Below the pieces are notes generated by a model. The model saw only the letters and a list, made by a program, of their open reading frames with translations. It made no database searches and was not told where the DNA came from. Both the position numbers and the translations under genes were made by a program. A stretch of 31,375 nt of DNA from Candidatus Rifleibacteriota bacterium (GTDB lineage Bacteria; Riflebacteria; Ozemobacteria; Ozemobacterales; Ozemobacteraceae). Every line of letters starts with the position of its first letter. The first letter of the stretch is position 1. The stretch covers positions 1 to 31,375 of the forward strand of contig JAFXRA010000213.1 in assembly GCA_017526725.1 (NCBI GenBank), in the 5' to 3' direction. Positions 1-8,170 of this stretch are shown here, piece after piece.

Positions 1-335
1 GTAAGACCAGTATCAATAATATCTTCAATAATCAAGACATTTTTGCCTGTTATACTTTCAGCCAAGTCTTTTTCAACTTTTACAACACCAGAACTCTTTG
101 TAGCATTACCGTAACTCGACACAGCCATGAAATCAAGTTTCTGATCAAGATCTATGCTTCGGCACAAATCAGCGGTGAAAAGGAAAGAGCCCCTTAAAAT
201 AGAGACTACTGTCAGCTCTTTTCCTTTAAAATCTTTGGTAATCTGTTTACCAAGTTCTTTAATTCTTTCTTTAATCTGTTCTTCTGTAATTAATACTTTT
301 TCAATTCTGTAATCTAGATAATCAATATTAGACAT
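1..335 (-). CDS. hpt: Hypoxanthine phosphoribosyltransferase, 3' end cut by window edge
   Basis: Purine salvage enzyme that joins hypoxanthine or guanine to PRPP in the cytoplasm. The first 111 residues are present, starting [20 protein letters not shown]. They include the SILRGSFLF segment and the PRPP-binding signature EDIIDTGL at residues 104-111, which runs off the window edge. The ATG lies inside the end of the upstream uxs gene: the 8-bp string ATGTCTAA holds both the hpt start and the uxs stop, so the two genes are probably translationally coupled. The family is about 175-185 residues, so roughly 70 are missing outside the window. Identification rests on the complete phosphoribosyltransferase motif and the typical N-terminus. 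Confidence 0.93.
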   Translation of the reverse strand, partial: MSNIDYLDYRIEKVLITEEQIKERIKELGKQITKDFKGKELTVVSILRGSFLFTADLCRSIDLDQKLDFMAVSSYGNATKSSGVVKVEKDLAESITGKNVLIIEDIIDTGL

Positions 336-1254
336 TTTGTTTAGCCCATTCTATAGTCTTTTTCAGTCCTTCTTCCAAAGGAACAACTGGTTCCCATTTC
401 AACAATTCTTTAGCTTTGGTGATATCTGGTTTTCTGCGTTTCGGGTCATCTTTAGGCAAAGGCAGATTTATCTTATTCACCTTTATACCGGAAACTTTGA
501 TAATTTTTTCTGCAAATTCATTAATGGTTATTTCACTTGGGTTTCCAAGGTTTACCGGATCTTTATAGGAACTTTCCATAACACCCATCATACCCTTAAC
601 CAGGTCTGAAACATAGCAGAAACTTCTAGTCTGTGTACCATCTCCATAAATAGTAATATCTTTGCCTTTCAAAACCTGAGAAATGAATTCTGGAACAACG
701 CGGCCGTCATTCAATCTCATTCGGGGTCCATAAGTATTGAAAATACGTATAATTCTTGTATCAACCTTGTGATAATCACGATAAGCAACAACGATTGCTT
801 CAGCAAAGCGCTTTGATTCGTCATAACAGCTTCTTGGACCAACAGGGTTAACGTGCCCCCAATAGTCTTCTCTCTGGGGGTGAACTTCGGGGTCACCGTA
901 TACTTCAGAAGTTGAAGCAAGAAGTATTCTTGCATTGTGAGCCAAAGCCATTCCCAGTAGATTATGAGTGCCTAAAGCACCGACTTTAAGGGTCTGTATC
1001 GGGTGTTTCTGGTAATCTATCGGGCTGGCAGGAGAAGCTAAATGATAGATTCTATCGACCTTTTCCCCAAGGAAAATAGGCTGTGTAATATCATGATTTA
1101 TAATGAAGAGATTTTCACTTTTCAGATGCTCAAGATTCTTTCTTGAACCCGTAATAAAGTTATCAATAACGACGACGTGATGACCTTGCTTTAATAGTTC
1201 TTCTGTTAGATGGGAGCCAATAAAACCGGCACCTCCTGCTACGACTATACGCAT
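328..1254 (-). CDS. uxs: UDP-glucuronate decarboxylase (UDP-xylose synthase), SDR family
   Basis: Extended short-chain dehydrogenase that converts UDP-glucuronate to UDP-xylose, a precursor for surface polysaccharides. The 308-residue protein has the NAD-binding GGAGFIG glycine motif at 7-13, an STSEVYG segment at 114-120 and the catalytic Y144-x3-K148 inside RSCYDESKR. The strings [17 protein letters not shown] and RSCYDESKR are typical of the UXS branch and separate it from UDP-glucose epimerases. Length is normal. A GGAGG ribosome site sits upstream of the ATG, and a promoter on the same strand lies 31-59 bp upstream. Its last codons overlap the hpt start, an unusual pairing of sugar-nucleotide and purine salvage genes. 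Confidence 0.93.
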   Translation of the reverse strand: MRIVVAGGAGFIGSHLTEELLKQGHHVVVIDNFITGSRKNLEHLKSENLFIINHDITQPIFLGEKVDRIYHLASPASPIDYQKHPIQTLKVGALGTHNLLGMALAHNARILLASTSEVYGDPEVHPQREDYWGHVNPVGPRSCYDESKRFAEAIVVAYRDYHKVDTRIIRIFNTYGPRMRLNDGRVVPEFISQVLKGKDITIYGDGTQTRSFCYVSDLVKGMMGVMESSYKDPVNLGNPSEITINEFAEKIIKVSGIKVNKINLPLPKDDPKRRKPDITKAKELLKWEPVVPLEEGLKKTIEWAKQNV

Positions 1255-1284
1255 TTATTATTTCCTCCGCTAGTATTGGCAAAT

Positions 1285-1313
1285 ATTTTATCACGGTGCA
1301 TTCTAATTATCAA
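1285..1313 (-). promoter_or_regulatory. Sigma70-type promoter for uxs-hpt
   Basis: Read on the minus strand: TTGATA (-35, plus-strand 1308-1313), a 17-bp spacer, and TAAAAT (-10, plus-strand 1285-1290). The predicted start of transcription leaves a leader of about 25 nt containing the GGAGG site of uxs. It is divergent from the ptb promoter. Confidence 0.65.
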
Positions 1314-1347
1314 ATAAACTTTGCTTTTGCCCTGTTTTGGCTATTTC

Positions 1348-1377
1348 TTGACAGTTTTAAATCGCTAATGATAGAAT
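1348..1377 (+). promoter_or_regulatory. Sigma70-type promoter for the ptb-PocR-amidohydrolase operon
   Basis: TTGACA at 1348-1353, an 18-bp spacer and TAGAAT at 1372-1377, followed by AGGAGA about 10 nt before the ATG at 1404. The -35 is a perfect consensus and the -10 has five of six matches. Confidence 0.72.
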
Positions 1378-1403
1378 GGTGTACTATATTTAGGAGATGA
1401 GGG

Positions 1404-2300
1404 ATGGCACGCAAATTTTTTCAGGACTTAGAAGCAAAGCTTCCCAGAAAAACAACGCACAGAGTTGTTGTACCCTTAGCAGACAATAAAGCTGTAGCTG
1501 AAGCAATAAATAAAGCCTTAGAGAAAGGTTTTATCAATGGTGCTACTCTAGTTGGTTCAGCAGACAAAATCAAGTCTATTTTTGGGTCAGACTGCAAGTC
1601 AGAAAAGATATCTATCATTGAAGCCTCAACAGAAAAAGAAGCCTTAATAAGATCAGTAGAAGAAGTAAAAAAGGGGAATGCTGATATAATTTTGAAGGGA
1701 ATGTGCCAATCTGCTTCTTTAATTAAAGCAGTTCTCGATAAGCAGAATGGTTTGAACCATGATTTCATGTCTCATTTAACCTGTTTTCAGCTTCCAGATA
1801 AAGAAGACTTTGCAATTCTTACCGATTCTGCCGTAAATATTGCTCCAGACGAAGAAACTTTAGTCAAAATCATAGAAAATGCCGACAAGGTATTTAAAAA
1901 ATTAAGTTCTAAAGTTCCAATGACTGCATTATTAGCTGCTAACGAAAAAGTTACAGACAAGATGCTGTCTACCAAACTAGCTGAAGCTGTTACAAAAAAA
2001 TTTGCGGATAGAAATGATATAATTGTTGAAGGTCCTGTAGCTTTCGATTTGGCAGTAAGTTCAAAATCTGCACAAATAAAGAAATATAAAGGCAAAATGA
2101 ACGGCAATGCAGATTTGTTCATTGCTCCCAGAATCGAAACTGCGAACGCTCTTTATAAATCTTTACAGCATTACATTCATGCAGATATGGGAGGGCTTCT
2201 ATACGGTGCTTCCATACCTGTTATTCATCCATCTAGAGCAGACAATGCTGAAACCAAGTATAATTCCTTATTGTTTGGCATCGCTGCTTATTATATGTAA
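1404..2300 (+). CDS. ptb: Phosphate acetyl/butyryltransferase family protein
   Basis: Transfers an acyl group between CoA and phosphate (acetyl-CoA or butyryl-CoA to the acyl phosphate), a step in acid fermentation or in butyrate use. The 298-residue length fits phosphate butyryltransferase better than the longer PTA. Family strings visible are ATLVGSADKI (about 47-56), DIILKGMCQSASLIKAVL (about 94-111), FAILTDSAVNIAPDEE (about 136-151), and the C-terminal phosphate/CoA-site region from IAPRIETANALYKSL to IHPSRADNAETK. No butyrate kinase gene lies beside it; the next genes encode a PocR sensor and an amidohydrolase. Substrate (acetyl versus butyryl) cannot be decided from sequence by eye. The start is supported by an AGGAGA site and a clear promoter. 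Confidence 0.85.
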   Translation: MARKFFQDLEAKLPRKTTHRVVVPLADNKAVAEAINKALEKGFINGATLVGSADKIKSIFGSDCKSEKISIIEASTEKEALIRSVEEVKKGNADIILKGMCQSASLIKAVLDKQNGLNHDFMSHLTCFQLPDKEDFAILTDSAVNIAPDEETLVKIIENADKVFKKLSSKVPMTALLAANEKVTDKMLSTKLAEAVTKKFADRNDIIVEGPVAFDLAVSSKSAQIKKYKGKMNGNADLFIAPRIETANALYKSLQHYIHADMGGLLYGASIPVIHPSRADNAETKYNSLLFGIAAYYM

Positions 2301-2329
2301 AAATATTAATTACAGAGAGAAGTTTAATT

Positions 2330-2974
2330 ATGGCCGAAAAAAAAGTTCAAAATCTTCTACAAGAAGAATTACCAGAAAATACAGTCAATTCGAAAGTTAA
2401 GTTTTCAATTGGTCGTGTTGCAGAGCTTCTCAGAAAGATGGAAAAACTTATGGGCATTCCCCTTTCTCTTCGTTCCACTTCTGGCGAAGTAGTATGTAAG
2501 ACTGATTATTTCTATGGGCCATGCAGTTTTATAAGAGGAACAGAAAAAGGCTGTGTCAGGTGCCGCAAAGTATATAAAGGAATTGAAAATAGAGTTATTA
2601 AAAGAAAAGTTCCATATGTATGTCTTTGTTACTGTGGTTTTCTGATTTTTGCTGTTCCATTGGAATTCAGAGGAGAAATGGTAGGAACCCTAATAGGCTC
2701 GCAGATTATCCCTGTTTCAGATAAAAACGACATTTCCGAATTCCGCAAAAAATTTACTTTAAAAGCCAAAGAACTTGGTTTGGAAGAAACCGAAGAATTC
2801 AACAATTCTTTTGATAAAGTAAAAACATTAGATTCAAATAAGCAAAGACCTAAGTTCCTGTTTTATCTTGAAGAAATAGCCAAAAACTTCGTTGAATTAG
2901 CCATAGCCGACAAGCCATGGAATGTTCTGCTGAAAGAAATAAAAGCTAATGCGCCTGAGTTTGGAAAGTTTTAA
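2330..2974 (+). CDS. Stand-alone PocR ligand-binding domain protein
   Basis: A 214-residue protein that is essentially one PocR sensory domain, known from regulators such as PocR of propanediol use, where it binds small molecules. Visible features are C56, C65, C75 and C78 in the FYGPCSFIRGTEKGCVRC region, then C98, C100 and C102 in PYVCLCYCGF. These are followed by the family signature IFAVPLEFRGEMVGTLIGSQ (about 106-125). No DNA-binding, kinase or GGDEF output domain is attached, so the output must act through another protein or by direct binding. It lies 29 bp after ptb and 11 bp before the amidohydrolase, which suggests it senses a compound handled by these enzymes. The cysteine cluster could bind a metal or cofactor; that is inference. 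Confidence 0.75.
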   Translation: MAEKKVQNLLQEELPENTVNSKVKFSIGRVAELLRKMEKLMGIPLSLRSTSGEVVCKTDYFYGPCSFIRGTEKGCVRCRKVYKGIENRVIKRKVPYVCLCYCGFLIFAVPLEFRGEMVGTLIGSQIIPVSDKNDISEFRKKFTLKAKELGLEETEEFNNSFDKVKTLDSNKQRPKFLFYLEEIAKNFVELAIADKPWNVLLKEIKANAPEFGKF

Positions 2975-2985
2975 GGAAATAATTA

Positions 2986-4221
2986 ATGTTTAAACTCTTA
3001 AAAAATGGCCTTGTATTACAGCCTGATTTCACTTTCAAAAAGCAAAGCATTTTGATTCAGGATGATATAATATATGACCTTCTTGAGCCAGAACAGATTC
3101 CTCTAAAACCAGTAGAAACAGAAATTAATCTTGATGGTCAGGTTGTTTTTCCAGGATTAATAAATGGCCACGACCATCTCATCGATACTTCGTGGCGTTC
3201 TTTCGGTCAGATGCCTGTAGAGAATTGGTTTGAATGGGAAAGTTCGATTCATTCAGAGCCAGACTATAAACTACAGCAAAAGCTTTCTGCTTCAGATTTA
3301 TATATAGTTGGAATGTATAAAAATGTAATAGCTGGTGCGACAACAATTGTTGACCACTACCCTTCTGAAGTATCCAGCACATTTACAAATCATGAACTGG
3401 CATCTCTTTTAAAGTATTTCTATCAAGCTCATTCTGTATCAGAGAAGCGTTTGCATTGGTGTTCAAATATAGTAGAGCAATACAGAAATACTCAGGGAAT
3501 ACTGCCTTTTATTATTCATGCTGGAGAAGGAAAGTGTAAAGAAATCAGCGAAGAAATAGACTATTTAAATAAAATTGATGCACTTTCCAAGAATACAGTA
3601 CTTGTAGACTGCTGTTTTCTTAAAGACTCTGACTTGCAGCTTATTGCCAGTAAAAAATCTTCTATAGTCTGGATTCCAGAATCGAGCGAACGAATATTTG
3701 CAGCTCAACCAGATATAAAAAGAATATTAGAGCTTGGCATAAAATTGTGTATTGGAACAGACAGTTCCAACACTGGTTCTTCTAATATGCATACTGCTTT
3801 TAGAGCAGCAAGAAAATATTCGGCTGATTTTCTGAATAACAGCATCACTCCTAAAGATTTAATAAAAATGGCTACCATAGACGCAGCTCAGATTTTTGGA
3901 ATAGAAAAAGAAGTTGGTTCACTTGTTCCCGGCAAGCGCTCTGATTTTATTGTCTTTGAAGATAATGGTTCGGATCCTTTTGAAAACTTTATGAATTTAA
4001 TGCCCGAAGATTATTCAATGGTAATTCACAAAGGCAATATGATAGTGGGGAACGATGAATTCAGACGAACTTCAGTAGATTTCAGCCGTTATTCTGAAGT
4101 GAAACTCAACGGAGCAACAAAACTGCTTTTTGGACGTCCAGTTCAGTTGATTGAACGCATCTGCAACAAACTCGATAAAGAAATTGTTTTCCCGTTCTTT
4201 GACGTCTTAGAAGAAGATTAA
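2986..4221 (+). CDS. Amidohydrolase-superfamily protein (deaminase/chlorohydrolase type), odd active site
   Basis: A 411-residue cytoplasmic metal-dependent hydrolase with a split N/C-terminal beta-sandwich around a TIM barrel. Metal ligands visible are H62 and H64 in LINGHDHL, H178 in FIIHAGEG and D259 in CIGTDSSNTGSS. The closing segment IFGIEKEVGSLVPGKRSDFIVF is typical of guanine/cytosine deaminase and chlorohydrolase relatives. At strand 6, where relatives have His (VHC.FL.D..L), this protein has D208 in VLVDCCFLKDSDL, and the usual CPxSN string is PESSERIF. Reaction chemistry may therefore differ from classic deaminases. It has an AAGGAAA ribosome site and is the third gene of a tight operon with ptb and the PocR protein. 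The substrate is unknown. Confidence 0.78.
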   Translation: MFKLLKNGLVLQPDFTFKKQSILIQDDIIYDLLEPEQIPLKPVETEINLDGQVVFPGLINGHDHLIDTSWRSFGQMPVENWFEWESSIHSEPDYKLQQKLSASDLYIVGMYKNVIAGATTIVDHYPSEVSSTFTNHELASLLKYFYQAHSVSEKRLHWCSNIVEQYRNTQGILPFIIHAGEGKCKEISEEIDYLNKIDALSKNTVLVDCCFLKDSDLQLIASKKSSIVWIPESSERIFAAQPDIKRILELGIKLCIGTDSSNTGSSNMHTAFRAARKYSADFLNNSITPKDLIKMATIDAAQIFGIEKEVGSLVPGKRSDFIVFEDNGSDPFENFMNLMPEDYSMVIHKGNMIVGNDEFRRTSVDFSRYSEVKLNGATKLLFGRPVQLIERICNKLDKEIVFPFFDVLEED

Positions 4222-4243
4222 AACCGGTTGCCGGTTATTTCAG
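4222..4243 (-). terminator. Short hairpin between convergent stop codons
   Basis: AACCGG (4222-4227), loop TTG, CCGGTT (4231-4236) lies exactly between the stop codons of the convergent amidohydrolase and sigma-factor genes. On the minus strand it is followed by TTTTAA, a modest U-tract. The stem is only 6 bp, so termination is plausible but not certain. Confidence 0.45.
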
Positions 4244-5575
4244 AGAAATAATGGAAGAGTGCTGAGAAAGTTTTTTCAAAGATACATATAAAATCTGTCT
4301 GACTCGTTCTCTTGAAATATTCAGTCTGCGCCCTATTTCAGCCAGGGATATTTCATCACTGTCGATTCCATAAAAATTCTTTATAATGAAACTCTGTCTT
4401 TCCTCAAGCTGTTCAAGAGCCTCTTTTATTGCCAATATTTTCTGTTTTTCAAAATAGGCTTCTTCAGGAGTAAGGCTTTGTTTATCCTCTAAGTAGTATT
4501 CTATTGTTTCCTCATCATCTTCATCTTTAGACACCTTGCTATAAATAGAAATAGGAGTCTTTGTAACATTAAGAATATTAACTATCTTTTCTTCTTCAAT
4601 ACCTAAGATATTTGAAAGTTCTTCAAGAGTCGGAGGTCTGGACAATTCTTCTTCAAATTTACTGATTTGCTGCTTAATCTTGTTTGCAACAGCAATTAAA
4701 TGACAGGGAATACTGATAGTTGAAGCCTGTTCAGATACAGCCTTCTGCATATAGTATTTTATCCAGTAAGAAGCGTAGGTAGAAAACTTATATCCTAATC
4801 TGTAATCAAATTTAGAAATAGCTTTTATTAAACCGATATTTCCTTCTTGAATCAAATCCATAAAAGGCATCTTAGAGGTAAATCTCTGAGCAATTTTAGT
4901 TACAAGTTTTAGATTAGCCATTAAAAAGACTTCTGAAGCTTCTTTATCACCTGCGATTTTCTTTGCTAAGGCAATTTCTTCTTCATGACTTAAAGGTTTC
5001 TTGGCAAGTTCTGCCATATAAATACTGACAATAAGGTCTTTTTGGTATTTATTTGAACTTTTAAGCTTGTTTTTCTTCTTTTCAATTATGTCAGCAAAAT
5101 TGCTTTCACTGACAGTTCCGAGGTCCCAACCAGTTTTATAAAAACACTTATCACAAGTTCTGCTGCAGCAGGTAATTCTTTCTTTTTCTTTATCTGAACG
5201 AGGTTGAAAAAATTTGAAACATCTGATTATCTGCTGCTCTCTAACAGGGCAGAGAGCGTTGTGACAATCCATTATTTCATAACAAAAGCGCTTTTCTTTT
5301 GTTGCTTTTACTAATTCTTTAGCAGAAGTTGAATCAGAGCTTTCCGTGATTAATTCATCAATAAAAATGTGCTCTGAATCTTTAAAATTATCGTTAGAAA
5401 TTAAGCCTATTTCCCAGCCTAGTTTATAGTTGCATTTTTCACATAGAACCGCTCTTTTTTCGTATTCAGCATCAGTTGATGCATTTTTTTTAAAGAATTC
5501 CCAGCAGCGAGGCTGTCTAAGCTTCCTGACAGGGCAATCCAAATTATTACAGTTCTTAAATTCGAAACAAAACAT
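4235..5575 (-). CDS. Sigma-70 family factor with two N-terminal Cys-rich modules
   Basis: A primary-like (group 1/2) sigma factor, 446 residues. Region 1.2 starts near 181 (VSIYMAELAKKPLSHEEE). Region 2 has NLKLVTKIAQRF and DLIQEGNIGLIKAI plus the YKFSTYASYWIKYYM stretch (about 221-277). Region 3 begins at TISIPCHLI (about 286), and region 4 ends with LNISRERVRQILYVSLKKL (about 418-436). In place of region 1.1 are two homologous modules. Module 1 has C3, C9, C14, C24, C45, C48 and GW at 53-54. Module 2 has C98, C104, C109, C119, C136/C137, C141, C144 and GW at 149-150. Both share the order CxxExxxCxxxxCPVR, C, CxxCxYKxGW. These resemble metal-binding or two-CW-type Cys modules by eye. No Shine-Dalgarno is visible; the ATG directly follows a heptamer repeat tract. 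Confidence 0.88.
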   Translation of the reverse strand: MFCFEFKNCNNLDCPVRKLRQPRCWEFFKKNASTDAEYEKRAVLCEKCNYKLGWEIGLISNDNFKDSEHIFIDELITESSDSTSAKELVKATKEKRFCYEIMDCHNALCPVREQQIIRCFKFFQPRSDKEKERITCCSRTCDKCFYKTGWDLGTVSESNFADIIEKKKNKLKSSNKYQKDLIVSIYMAELAKKPLSHEEEIALAKKIAGDKEASEVFLMANLKLVTKIAQRFTSKMPFMDLIQEGNIGLIKAISKFDYRLGYKFSTYASYWIKYYMQKAVSEQASTISIPCHLIAVANKIKQQISKFEEELSRPPTLEELSNILGIEEEKIVNILNVTKTPISIYSKVSKDEDDEETIEYYLEDKQSLTPEEAYFEKQKILAIKEALEQLEERQSFIIKNFYGIDSDEISLAEIGRRLNISRERVRQILYVSLKKLSQHSSIISLK

Positions 5576-5581
5576 TTATGT

Positions 5582-5658
5582 AAGATATAAGATATAAGAT
5601 TTAAGATACAAGATTTAAGATTCAAGATTCTAGATACAAGACACCAAATACAAGAGAG
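5582..5658. repeat. Heptanucleotide tandem repeat, AAGATNY type
   Basis: Eleven 7-bp units in perfect register, most matching AAGATNY: aagatat, aagatat, aagattt, aagatac, aagattt, aagattc, aagattc, tagatac, aagacac, caaatac, aagagag. The tract lies between the ABC ATPase stop and the sigma-factor start, so on the transcribed strand it forms the leader just upstream of the sigma ATG. The same heptamer family recurs at 21912-21997. Confidence 0.9.
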
Positions 5659-5660
5659 TA

Positions 5661-5690
5661 GAACTTAGGGAGGAAAGGAGGAAGGGAGGA
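5661..5690. repeat. Purine-rich GGAGG reiteration
   Basis: AGGGAGG-AAAGGAGG-AAGGGAGG spaced at 7-8 bp continues the heptamer tract up to the end of the ABC ATPase gene, whose stop codon is at 5692-5694. It is strand-asymmetric (all purines on plus). Confidence 0.6.
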
Positions 5691-5691
5691 G

Positions 5692-6468
5692 TCAAGTAGC
5701 AGATGAGCTCTTTGCGTCTTCCTGTTCTTCTTCGGTTAACTTTAAGAATACAGTTTCAAGGTCGTTGCCAGGCATCTTTGCCTGTTGTTGCAAGTCACTT
5801 AGACTGCCAAGAGCAACTATTTCTCCATGTCTTATAATAGCAATACGCTGGCAAAGGTCTTCAGCAACTGACAAAGTATGAGTTGTCAAAAACAATGTTT
5901 TTCCCTCATCTGTCAAATGTTTGAAGTATTCTTTAACAAGCTTTATACTTCTAGGATCAAGGCCTACAGTAGGTTCATCAACAACTAAGATTTCCGGGTC
6001 ATGAAGAATAGCTGCAATCATCGCAGTCTTTTGTTTCATCCCGTGAGAAAAACTTTCTATCAGCTCATCTCTTTTATCCCAAAGGTCAAAAAGCTTAAGC
6101 ATTTTTTCGGAAATTTCTTTTACTCTTTCCTTGGGAACATTATATAAACCGCCCATAAAATCAAAATATTCAACTGGCGATAGCTTTTCGTATAAATATG
6201 GTCTGTCCGGAACATAGCCAATTAAAGACTTTGCCTTTATAGGCTCCTGATATAAGTTATAACCTCCTATGGTAATAGTACCGGATGTAGGTTTGATTAT
6301 ACCGGTCAGCATACGAATCATAGTGGTTTTGCCTGCGCCATTCGGGCCGAGGAAACCAAATAATTCACCTCTAGCAATTTCAAGATTGATTTCTTTAACA
6401 GCCGTGAAATCACCGTATTCCTTATGAATCGAATCAAATTTTATTAAAATTTCTTTATTCTGGCTCAT
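5692..6468 (-). CDS. ABC-2 type transporter, ATP-binding subunit
   Basis: 258-residue ATPase that powers the adjacent membrane exporter subunit. Walker A GPNGAGKTT is at 41-49, the signature region reads FSHGM at 140-144 (a common ABC-2 variant of LSGGQ), Walker B ILVVDEP is at 160-166, and the switch His is H197 in LTTHTLS. The GYVPDRPYLYEKLSPVEYF segment is typical of the CcmA/NatA-like export group. The start overlaps the end of the permease gene by 14 bp, so the two are coupled. The C-terminal tail is acidic and Ser-rich. Substrate cannot be told from sequence. Confidence 0.92.
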   Translation of the reverse strand: MSQNKEILIKFDSIHKEYGDFTAVKEINLEIARGELFGFLGPNGAGKTTMIRMLTGIIKPTSGTITIGGYNLYQEPIKAKSLIGYVPDRPYLYEKLSPVEYFDFMGGLYNVPKERVKEISEKMLKLFDLWDKRDELIESFSHGMKQKTAMIAAILHDPEILVVDEPTVGLDPRSIKLVKEYFKHLTDEGKTLFLTTHTLSVAEDLCQRIAIIRHGEIVALGSLSDLQQQAKMPGNDLETVFLKLTEEEQEDAKSSSAT

Positions 6469-8170
6469 ATTCTTCTATTGCATCTAACCCCTTTCGAATA
6501 GGCAAATATACCCAGGCTGCGGAAGCCAACAAAATTACTAGAATACTTATAAAGAACAATATATTAGCCATGTATCCTCGAACATGATAATGATTTGCAT
6601 AATTAAAACAATAAATCGGGTATGCTTCGAGGAAAACCAGATTAGCTATATATACGCCTGATAAAATCATATATATGAAACCCCCATAAGAACCTGCAAT
6701 CTTAAGAGGCGAATCAGCATTAAAATCCGCATTCACACTTCCGACCCCTATAGCTAAAGAAGTAATTACTACAGTAATCAGAAGCACATTAAAATAGCTA
6801 AGCCATCTTAATACTGGTGTTGAAACAGTAAAAATAGCATTTGTAACAGTGCAGAGTATCATACCAAGAATAACCATAGGAATAAGATAGAAGAGCACTT
6901 TAATCAATATTACCCTTTTAGGGCTTACAGGAGAAGATTTAACAGCCCAAAAAGCTCTTCCTTCCATGCTAACAGAGGGATATACGAACCTCATTCCTAT
7001 AGAAGCTACGATAAACCCAATAAAAGGGCCATTCAAATATATTAATGCATTGTTCAGACCTTGGGTAAACATAGTCGGAACATCTTTTATTGGTAAAATA
7101 GCCAAATTATAAGCATAAATCACAATGATTGCCATCATCATAAATATTTGCGAAAAAACAGCCGGGTCTCTAAGAAATATTGTTACTTCTTTAGAAGCGA
7201 TAACATTGACATCAGGAGCAAAATAATTAAAAGGCTTAATAATTATTTTTCTCAGCCATTCTAAGCCGATTATCTGATTATCCATAGCCTCACAAGAGCG
7301 CTGCCAGCTATAATGATAAAAATATTTTGCCAATACCCATAAGATTGCTAACCCAACTAAAACAGTTATAAGTATTGGCCAAAAATTAGATAAAGCCTCA
7401 TTAAACCGTCTATAAAAAAGATTCAAAGTTGTCTGATGCATCCAAGTTGCTGGTGAATATCTGACTAACGGAAGATCTAAGCTTATCAAATAACCGCTGA
7501 CAGATTTAAAATGAGAAGGATTAAGCAGCTTTTCAGCTTCCAAAGAGCGTATAAAGAAAATTAATCCGGTAAGCATAATTATAGCTAAAAACTGAAAAAT
7601 TTTCTTCATTTGACGTATAGGGAAGAAAGCAGCAATGAGTAAAGAACTTCCTGCACCTATTATATTTGGAATAAGAATAAAAAGCAGCAGAGCAATAGGG
7701 AAACAGATATATGCCAGACTGAATGCATTCAGTGTTTTAGCAAAAGCCAGAAATACAGGAATAAAGAAGATAACAGCCATCCATGAAGAATCAAAAGTCA
7801 TCATCAGCAATCTAGACATGAAAATTCTAGAAACAGGCTGAGGAGACACCATAAGCGGCTGAAGTTCGGTATCTAAAAAAAGAATGGAAAGAGCAGATAT
7901 GATACCGCTGAAAAGCAGCATAAAAAATAAGGTCATAAACAACATTTCCAATAGTTTGGAAATAATTAAGCCGCCTATAATAGCTCCAAAAGCATCTCCT
8001 ATAATTGGAGCTTTGCTTACATAGCTAAGAAATCTTGCCATCCCGAAATAAATACATGCATAGAGTAAACCAGCAAAGATTAGAATTGCTAATAAAAAAA
8101 ACTTGTTTCTAGATGCAAAAATTCGCCCTAATTTTTTTACTGATGGCTTAAGTAAAAGAAAAGTATTCAT
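6455..8170 (-). CDS. Putative ABC-2 exporter membrane subunit
   Basis: 571-residue polytopic membrane protein with about a dozen hydrophobic stretches, the first at residues 24-43 and further pairs near 60-98, 116-180, 240-280 and through the C-terminal half. It is longer than ordinary single-domain ABC-2 permeases (about 250 residues) and reads like the double-length exporter type. It sits between the DsbA-like gene (ATGA overlap at its start) and the ATPase gene (14-bp overlap at its end), giving a coupled three-gene unit. The N-terminal FLLLKPSVKKLGRIF and the KDVPTMFTQGLNNALIYLNGPF loop gave me no further clue to the substrate. Confidence 0.8.
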   Translation of the reverse strand: MNTFLLLKPSVKKLGRIFASRNKFFLLAILIFAGLLYACIYFGMARFLSYVSKAPIIGDAFGAIIGGLIISKLLEMLFMTLFFMLLFSGIISALSILFLDTELQPLMVSPQPVSRIFMSRLLMMTFDSSWMAVIFFIPVFLAFAKTLNAFSLAYICFPIALLLFILIPNIIGAGSSLLIAAFFPIRQMKKIFQFLAIIMLTGLIFFIRSLEAEKLLNPSHFKSVSGYLISLDLPLVRYSPATWMHQTTLNLFYRRFNEALSNFWPILITVLVGLAILWVLAKYFYHYSWQRSCEAMDNQIIGLEWLRKIIIKPFNYFAPDVNVIASKEVTIFLRDPAVFSQIFMMMAIIVIYAYNLAILPIKDVPTMFTQGLNNALIYLNGPFIGFIVASIGMRFVYPSVSMEGRAFWAVKSSPVSPKRVILIKVLFYLIPMVILGMILCTVTNAIFTVSTPVLRWLSYFNVLLITVVITSLAIGVGSVNADFNADSPLKIAGSYGGFIYMILSGVYIANLVFLEAYPIYCFNYANHYHVRGYMANILFFISILVILLASAAWVYLPIRKGLDAIEEYEPE

